Positions 61,776-64,000 of a stretch of DNA of 64,000 bases are shown here, in pieces. The stretch lies in assembly GCF_031426495.1 (NCBI RefSeq), contig NZ_JANPLK010000021.1, positions 62,001-126,000 on the forward strand, given 5' to 3'. Under the pieces are notes generated by a model. It was given only the letters and a program-made list of their open reading frames with translations, made no database searches and had not been told where the DNA came from. The stretch is from Gemmatimonas sp. GTDB lineage: Bacteria > Gemmatimonadota > Gemmatimonadetes > Gemmatimonadales > Gemmatimonadaceae. Every line of letters starts with the position of its first letter. Position 1 is the stretch's first letter. Both the position numbers and the translations under genes were made by a program.

Positions 61776-62681
61776 TTAGCGCCCGGCGAAGCTCTGCAGC
61801 ACCCGCACCGTATTCAGGTGCACCTGCACCGTGTCCCGCACGTCCCGGCCATACCCGCCGGACATGGTGGCACACACCGGCACCCCGATCTCCCGGCACA
61901 TATTCAGCACGAAGCCGTCGCGGCGGTACAGCCCCTCGAAGGTCAGCTTGAGGCGCCCCAGCTTGTCGCCTTCATGCGGATCGGCGCCGGCCAGATACAC
62001 CACCAGGTCGGGGCGCGCGTCGCGCAGCACCGCGGGCAGATGCGTCTCGAGTTGCGTGAGATACTCCGCATCGCCGGTGCCGTCGTCGAGTTCGACATCG
62101 CGCGTGCCCGGCACCTTGTGGAACGGAAAGTTCTTGGCGCCGTGCATGCTGAACGTGTACACCTGCGCGTCGCCGGCAAAGCAGCCATGCGTGCCGTTCC
62201 CCTGATGCACATCGAGATCGATGATGGCCACGCGACGGACACGCCCGTCGCGCTGCAGCCGGCGGATCGCCACCGCCACGTCGTTGAAGGTACAGAACCC
62301 TTCGCCGCGATCCGGGAACGCGTGGTGTGTACCGCCCGCCAGGTTCATCGCCACGCCGTGCCGCAACGCCGACTCGGCCGCCTCGCACGTCCCCTGCACC
62401 ACCCGGTACGCGCGCTCCACGAAACTCTCCGACCACGGCAACCCGATCCGCCGCTGCTCCGCCGCCGGCAGCGTGCCGTTGGTGATGTGATCCACGTACT
62501 CGCGTGTGTGCACCAGCAACAGATCGTCCACGCTAACCCGCTGCGGGTCGTGCAGCCGCTCGGGTGGCACGAGTCCCTCGCTCAGTACGCCCTCCCGCAA
62601 TAGCTGATACTTGGACATCGGAAACCGATGCCCGTCAGGGAGCTCGATGGCGTACTTGGATGACGACCAGAGGTGGAGCAT
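61776..62681 (-). CDS. Histone-deacetylase-like amidohydrolase (class IV type)
   Basis: 301 residues. Zinc and catalytic residues of the arginase/deacetylase fold: GGTHHAFPDRGEGFCTFND, IIDLDVHQGNGT, YLAGADPHEGDKLG and MSGGYGRD. Similar to AcuC/HDAC11-type bacterial deacetylases acting on acetyl-lysine or acetylated small amines. Cytoplasmic; 41 bases before the sugar dehydrogenase gene on the same strand. Confidence 0.93.
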   Translation of the reverse strand: MLHLWSSSKYAIELPDGHRFPMSKYQLLREGVLSEGLVPPERLHDPQRVSVDDLLLVHTREYVDHITNGTLPAAEQRRIGLPWSESFVERAYRVVQGTCEAAESALRHGVAMNLAGGTHHAFPDRGEGFCTFNDVAVAIRRLQRDGRVRRVAIIDLDVHQGNGTHGCFAGDAQVYTFSMHGAKNFPFHKVPGTRDVELDDGTGDAEYLTQLETHLPAVLRDARPDLVVYLAGADPHEGDKLGRLKLTFEGLYRRDGFVLNMCREIGVPVCATMSGGYGRDVRDTVQVHLNTVRVLQSFAGR

Positions 62682-62711
62682 GCCTAAACGCTAACGTCGG
62701 TACTTGGAAAA

Positions 62712-62790
62712 GATGACACAGGGCAAAAGAGAAAAAGAGAAAAAGAGTTTCTCCTTTTCTCCTCTTCTCTTTGCCTCTGTGTGATCAGTT
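62712..62790. repeat. Second copy of the GATCACACAGAGGC palindrome family
   Basis: Left arm GATGACACAGGGCAAAAGAG and right arm CTCTTTGCCTCTGTGTGATC pair, with AGGAGAAA-type inner arms. It shares the outer arm sequence with 30096-30173. Lies between the 3' end of the VPS10 gene and the start of the deacetylase gene, both on the minus strand; possible terminator. Confidence 0.7.
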
Positions 62791-62817
62791 CAGCAGTCTA
62801 TGGAAGCCATACGAAAC

Positions 62818-64000
62818 TCACCGACCCGCCTTCTCCAGCTCGGTCGCCATGCGCGTGTAGAAGCGGAGTTCCGACCGCTGATCCGACGTCGGCGCACCAG
62901 TGTAGCGCGCCACGGCGCCGTAGAGTCCCGAGATCCGCGCGCTCAACTCGCTCGACTGACGCTTGCCGTCGCGCGTGGCCGCATCCGTGCCGGTCTTGGC
63001 CCGCCACCGCTCGGCAACCGATGCATGCGACGTCGCCAAGGCCGCGATCTCGCGATGGAACGCCGTCCAGGCCGCCCGTTCGGCGCGCGACACCGCGATG
63101 CGCGGGTCATCCTTCACCACCACGCGCTGCTGTTGCGACTTGCCGCCGGAGGACAGCCGCACGGTGTACGTACCGGGCAACACCAGCGGCCCCGGCGTCG
63201 TCGCGCTCGGCCCTGCATCATCATCTTCACCACCGCCACTACGAATGGGCAACTCGGCGTAGCGCAGATTCCACACGATGCGGTTCACGCCACGAACACT
63301 CGGCGGCTTGAGCGCTTGTACGGTGCGACCGGCGCTGTCGAGCACCGTGAGCTCCACCGCCGTTCCCGCGTCGCGCACCCAATAGTCGATCAGCGCGCCA
63401 TTGGCCGGGTTCTCGCCACGGAAGATCATGTCGCCTGTGTGCGGACGCAGATTCGTGGTGCGGATCTGCATGGCTGGCTGCATGCTGAACAAATGCGCCG
63501 CGCTGGCGGCCACGGCCGGCGTGAGCTCCTGCAGCGCGTTGATCTGGTCGAGAATCCACAAGCCGCGCGCGTGCGACGCCAGAATCAGGGTGTTGTCGCG
63601 CGCCTGAATCGTGATGTCGTTGAACGGCATCGTCGGCATGTTGTTGCGCAGCGGCAGCCACTGTCCGCCCGCATCGGGCGAAATGAACACGCCGAACTCA
63701 GTGGCGACATAGAGCAGCTTCGGGTTGCGCGGATCCTCTCGGACCGTGCGCGTTACGCGATTGGCCGGCAGCCCCGCATCGATGCGACGCCACGAGGTAC
63801 CGAAGTCGGTGGTGACGTACACGTAGTTCGTGAAGTCGTTGCTGCGATGGTTGTCGACCACGACGTACGCCGTGCCCGCCGCATGACGTGACGCTTCCAC
63901 GCCGGCGAACCACGAATCCTTGGGTAGTCCCGGAAAGCGGGTTTGCACATCGGTGAACGTGGCGCCGCCATCACGCGACACACGGAAACGACCATCGTCG
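62818..64000 (-). CDS. VPS10/BNR-repeat secreted protein, C-terminal part (5' end outside window)
   Basis: The frame stays open to base 64000, so the Met at 63981 is internal. Asp-box repeats are visible (VSRDGGATF, VTTDFGTSWRRID, ISPDAGGQW), followed by GLWILDQINAL, where the propeller ends, and a C-terminal beta-sandwich with a helical tail that resembles the C-terminal part of the protein at 37993-41211. About 394 residues are visible. Secreted function unknown. Confidence 0.85.
   Translation of the reverse strand, partial: DDGRFRVSRDGGATFTDVQTRFPGLPKDSWFAGVEASRHAAGTAYVVVDNHRSNDFTNYVYVTTDFGTSWRRIDAGLPANRVTRTVREDPRNPKLLYVATEFGVFISPDAGGQWLPLRNNMPTMPFNDITIQARDNTLILASHARGLWILDQINALQELTPAVAASAAHLFSMQPAMQIRTTNLRPHTGDMIFRGENPANGALIDYWVRDAGTAVELTVLDSAGRTVQALKPPSVRGVNRIVWNLRYAELPIRSGGGEDDDAGPSATTPGPLVLPGTYTVRLSSGGKSQQQRVVVKDDPRIAVSRAERAAWTAFHREIAALATSHASVAERWRAKTGTDAATRDGKRQSSELSARISGLYGAVARYTGAPTSDQRSELRFYTRMATELEKAGR

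Overview
High-GC bacterial chromosome segment. The gene style suggests a soil or freshwater member of the Gemmatimonadota or a similar phylum: Ser/Thr kinases paired with ECF sigma factors, large secreted VPS10/BNR-repeat proteins, many signal-peptide proteins ending in '..AQ', and chains of genes overlapping by ATGA. This assignment is inference from gene content, not from a marker gene.

1-766: end of a Ser/Thr kinase gene, a strong hairpin, and only the 3' half of a tRNA-Gln(CTG), read on the minus strand. The half tRNA sits directly beside a P4-type tyrosine integrase (906-2228). This looks like the left boundary of an integrated element. 2.2-9.3 kb holds accessory genes: unknown membrane and zinc-ribbon proteins, a small XRE regulator, an HTH protein, a gene broken by a 106-bp palindrome, and the remnant of an IS3-type transposase.

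9.3-18.6 kb is the most interesting part. It is a run of small minus-strand genes, each followed by an imperfect inverted repeat of 89-140 bp with integron attC architecture (outer cores of the CCTAAC/GTTAGG type, matched arms, one conserved unpaired base in one arm, variable centre). I count eight sites. The unpaired base gives every site the same orientation, and this agrees with the direction of the genes. No IntI-type integrase is visible, so this is a cluster of attC sites lacking an integrase (CALIN-like). Cargo includes a DUF433/DUF5615 and a DUF4258/DUF2283 toxin-antitoxin-like pair, a secreted metallo-beta-lactamase-fold hydrolase, a secreted alpha/beta hydrolase, a TonB-C protein, an M50-like membrane metalloprotease and small lipo- or membrane proteins. 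An IS110-family element abuts one attC.

18.7-64 kb is mostly conserved chromosomal sequence: a sodium-solute symporter; a photoactive-yellow-protein-like PAS protein lacking the chromophore cysteine; a formamidase-like hydrolase; a four-gene ATGA-coupled operon (pseudo-hydrolase, GMC oxidoreductase, membrane protein, Gfo/Idh/MocA); an ECF sigma/kinase pair; a PhoD phosphatase; a KefB-type antiporter; a ChaN-like lipoprotein; VPS10 proteins; a zinc alcohol dehydrogenase; a KdpE/KdpD-like two-component pair; a DUF4956/CotH-like pair; a PafA-type phosphatase; an aminotransferase; an arylamine N-acetyltransferase/MFS operon; a PilT-like ATPase; a nitronate monooxygenase; RidA and DinB proteins; a sugar dehydrogenase and a histone-deacetylase-like enzyme.

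A second theme is a set of long, sequence-diverse palindromes, several built from short tandem repeats. They fill the gaps between convergent genes (30.1, 33.7, 49.7, 60.4 kb) or follow stop codons (18.7, 37.9, 62.7 kb). Two of them (30.1 and 62.7 kb) share sequence.
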